35,468 nucleotides of DNA from an uncultured Pelagibacteraceae bacterium (lineage in GTDB: Bacteria; Pseudomonadota; Alphaproteobacteria; Pelagibacterales; Pelagibacteraceae), in NCBI GenBank assembly GCA_902554315.1, contig CACDOF010000008.1, forward strand, positions 1 to 35,468, in the 5' to 3' direction. The translations under genes were made by a program, and so were the position numbers. Below, piece after piece: positions 35,250-35,468 of this stretch; positions within the stretch are counted from its first letter, which is position 1; every line of letters begins with the position of its first letter. Under the pieces are notes generated by a model. The model was not told the DNA's origin. It saw nothing but the letters and a program-made list of their open reading frames with translations, and searched no databases.

Positions 35250-35468
35250 TAAATAATGTTTATTTTAGAAACAATTTCAGTAATTCCACTAGGATAAATA
35301 AAATATGTTAAAATAAATAATGTTGACAGAATCAATGTAAGCTTTAGTCCAATATTATGGTTAGTTTCATATTTCTCTTTCTGTGGGTCAAAATAAATTA
35401 TTTTTATTATTCTTAAATAATAAAAAGCCGCAATTACTGTTGATAGCAAACCTATTATTGCTAAAAAA
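35249..35468 (-). CDS. nuoN: NADH-quinone oxidoreductase subunit N (C-terminal end only)
   Basis: The reading frame enters from the right edge and ends at 35249, giving about 72 C-terminal residues of a membrane protein. The stretch STVIAAFYYLRIIKIIYFD is the well-conserved end of transmembrane helix 13 of NuoN, followed by a polar loop and a last hydrophobic segment LTLILSTLFILTYFIYP. NuoN is normally the last gene of the complex I operon, and nuoN-birA-coaX-rnj is a known order in alphaproteobacteria. The N-terminal five-sixths lie beyond the window. Confidence 0.93.
   Translation of the reverse strand, partial: FLAIIGLLSTVIAAFYYLRIIKIIYFDPQKEKYETNHNIGLKLTLILSTLFILTYFIYPSGITEIVSKINII

Noticed and set aside
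1-35468. CRISPR arrays, tRNA or rRNA genes, insertion sequences, prophage or transfer genes
   Set aside because: No regularly spaced repeats, cloverleaf sequences, transposase motifs or terminal inverted repeats were seen; spacers are too short, and base use looks uniform.

Overview
The window is a densely packed piece of chromosome from a very AT-rich bacterium (about a quarter G+C by eye). Gene content and order point to an alphaproteobacterium with a streamlined genome, most likely of the SAR11/Pelagibacterales type. The main pointers are: the order eno-kdsA-pyrG-secG-tpiA; a short alphaproteobacterial-type ProS; RNase J; LpxI of the DUF1009 family; lexA beside the trp genes; GTTC-N7-GTTC LexA half-sites; and lysine/asparagine/isoleucine-rich proteins with many stop/start overlaps. 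No tRNA, rRNA, insertion sequence, phage gene or CRISPR array was found. No gene-free stretch exceeds about 125 bases, so nothing over 300 bases needs separate comment.

Layout. (1) 1-6454, minus strand: tpiA-secG-pyrG-kdsA-eno-ftsB-lipA-ratA (ratA cut by the window edge), covering glycolysis, CTP synthesis, KDO synthesis, protein export, division and lipoylation. (2) 6455-6517: a divergent promoter region. (3) 6518-13920, plus strand: a PpiD-like membrane-anchored chaperone, trpE-trpG-trpD-trpC, then lexA with its own operator array, then gltX. (4) 13906-25549, minus strand: rpsB-tsf-frr-uppS-cdsA-ispC-bamA-ompH-lpxD-fabZ-lpxA-lpxI-lpxB, a translation-plus-envelope block ending tail-to-tail in gltX with a 15-base overlap. 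(5) 25550-25674: the rpsB promoter and a structured leader. (6) 25675-35468, minus strand: nuoN (partial)-birA-coaX-rnj-proS-lolC-lolD-dnaE, with spacers of 0-9 bases or overlaps.

How the genes work together. Much of the window builds the Gram-negative envelope: lipid A (lpxD, lpxA, lpxI, lpxB), KDO (kdsA), fatty acids (fabZ), phospholipid (cdsA), isoprenoid and undecaprenyl carriers (ispC, uppS), outer-membrane proteins (bamA, ompH, ppiD-like, secG) and lipoprotein release (lolCD). The remainder is core translation, replication, cofactor and central metabolism. All of it looks like housekeeping; I see no new multi-gene system. The observations most worth following are four LexA half-sites at exact 11-base spacing reaching the lexA start codon, a GC-rich potential pseudoknot in the rpsB leader, and several places where genes usually found in this alphaproteobacterial cluster (pyrH, rseP, pdh genes, moaC/moeA, gltA) are absent and the flanking genes touch, overlap or lie very close.
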